DNA of 64,000 nucleotides from positions 3,038,001 to 3,102,000 of the forward strand of contig JAZGTN010000002.1 in assembly GCA_037783415.1 (NCBI GenBank). The letters are read 5' to 3'. The stretch is not shown here. Within the stretch, counting starts at the first letter, position 1. Source of the DNA: Leptasterias polaris. Its lineage: Eukaryota > Echinodermata > Asteroidea > Forcipulatida > Asteriidae. Below are more model-generated notes on this DNA. The model ran no database searches and had not been told where the DNA came from. It saw only the letters and a program-made list of their open reading frames with translations.

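Noticed and set aside
1..64000. A second host gene, or a gene cluster on the plus strand
   Set aside because: All frames with family resemblance belong to the one dynein gene or to mobile elements.

Overview
The window is animal nuclear DNA. It holds the middle and most of the C-terminal part of one large axonemal dynein heavy chain gene on the minus strand. I place 56 coding exons (10,897 nt, about 3,632 codons). Every intron is GT-AG and all phases join without a frameshift or in-frame stop. The protein matches dynein axonemal heavy chain 10 (DNAH10, the beta heavy chain of the two-headed I1/f inner arm) along its whole length. Both ends lie outside: the upstream tail beyond 64000 and the last part of the C-terminal domain below 593. 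No second host gene was found. About 17% of the window is coding.

In transcript order (high to low coordinates): exons 1-14 (64000-49116) encode the cargo-binding tail; exons 15-22 (48301-38580) the linker; exons 23-27 AAA1 (Walker A in exon 25, Walker B in exon 26); exons 28-32 AAA2; exons 33-37 AAA3; exons 38-40 AAA4; exons 41-43 stalk helix CC1; exons 44-45 the microtubule-binding tip; exon 46 stalk helix CC2; exons 46-52 AAA5 and its linkers; exons 53-56 AAA6 and the start of the C-terminal domain.

The introns are rich in mobile elements. They include three tRNA-derived SINE families, LINE 3' ends with (TAA)n tails, foldback MITEs with TTAA target duplications, a piggyBac-like element, a mariner-like element with a TA duplication, hAT-like elements with 8-bp or 6-bp duplications, and several elements nested in others so that the empty site can be read. 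Tandem arrays are also striking: 44 exact-length copies of a 49-bp unit, a 63-bp array built from a SINE tRNA promoter, a 22-bp array, a 116-bp array, and a 57-bp array that repeats the 3' end of an exon with its splice donor.

The repeat style and protein suggest a marine invertebrate deuterostome. My impression is an echinoderm, possibly a sea star, but this rests on remembered repeat style and is only moderately supported. No new defence or metabolic system is visible. The unusual biology lies in how tandem arrays and transposons sit against splice sites of an intact, very large gene.
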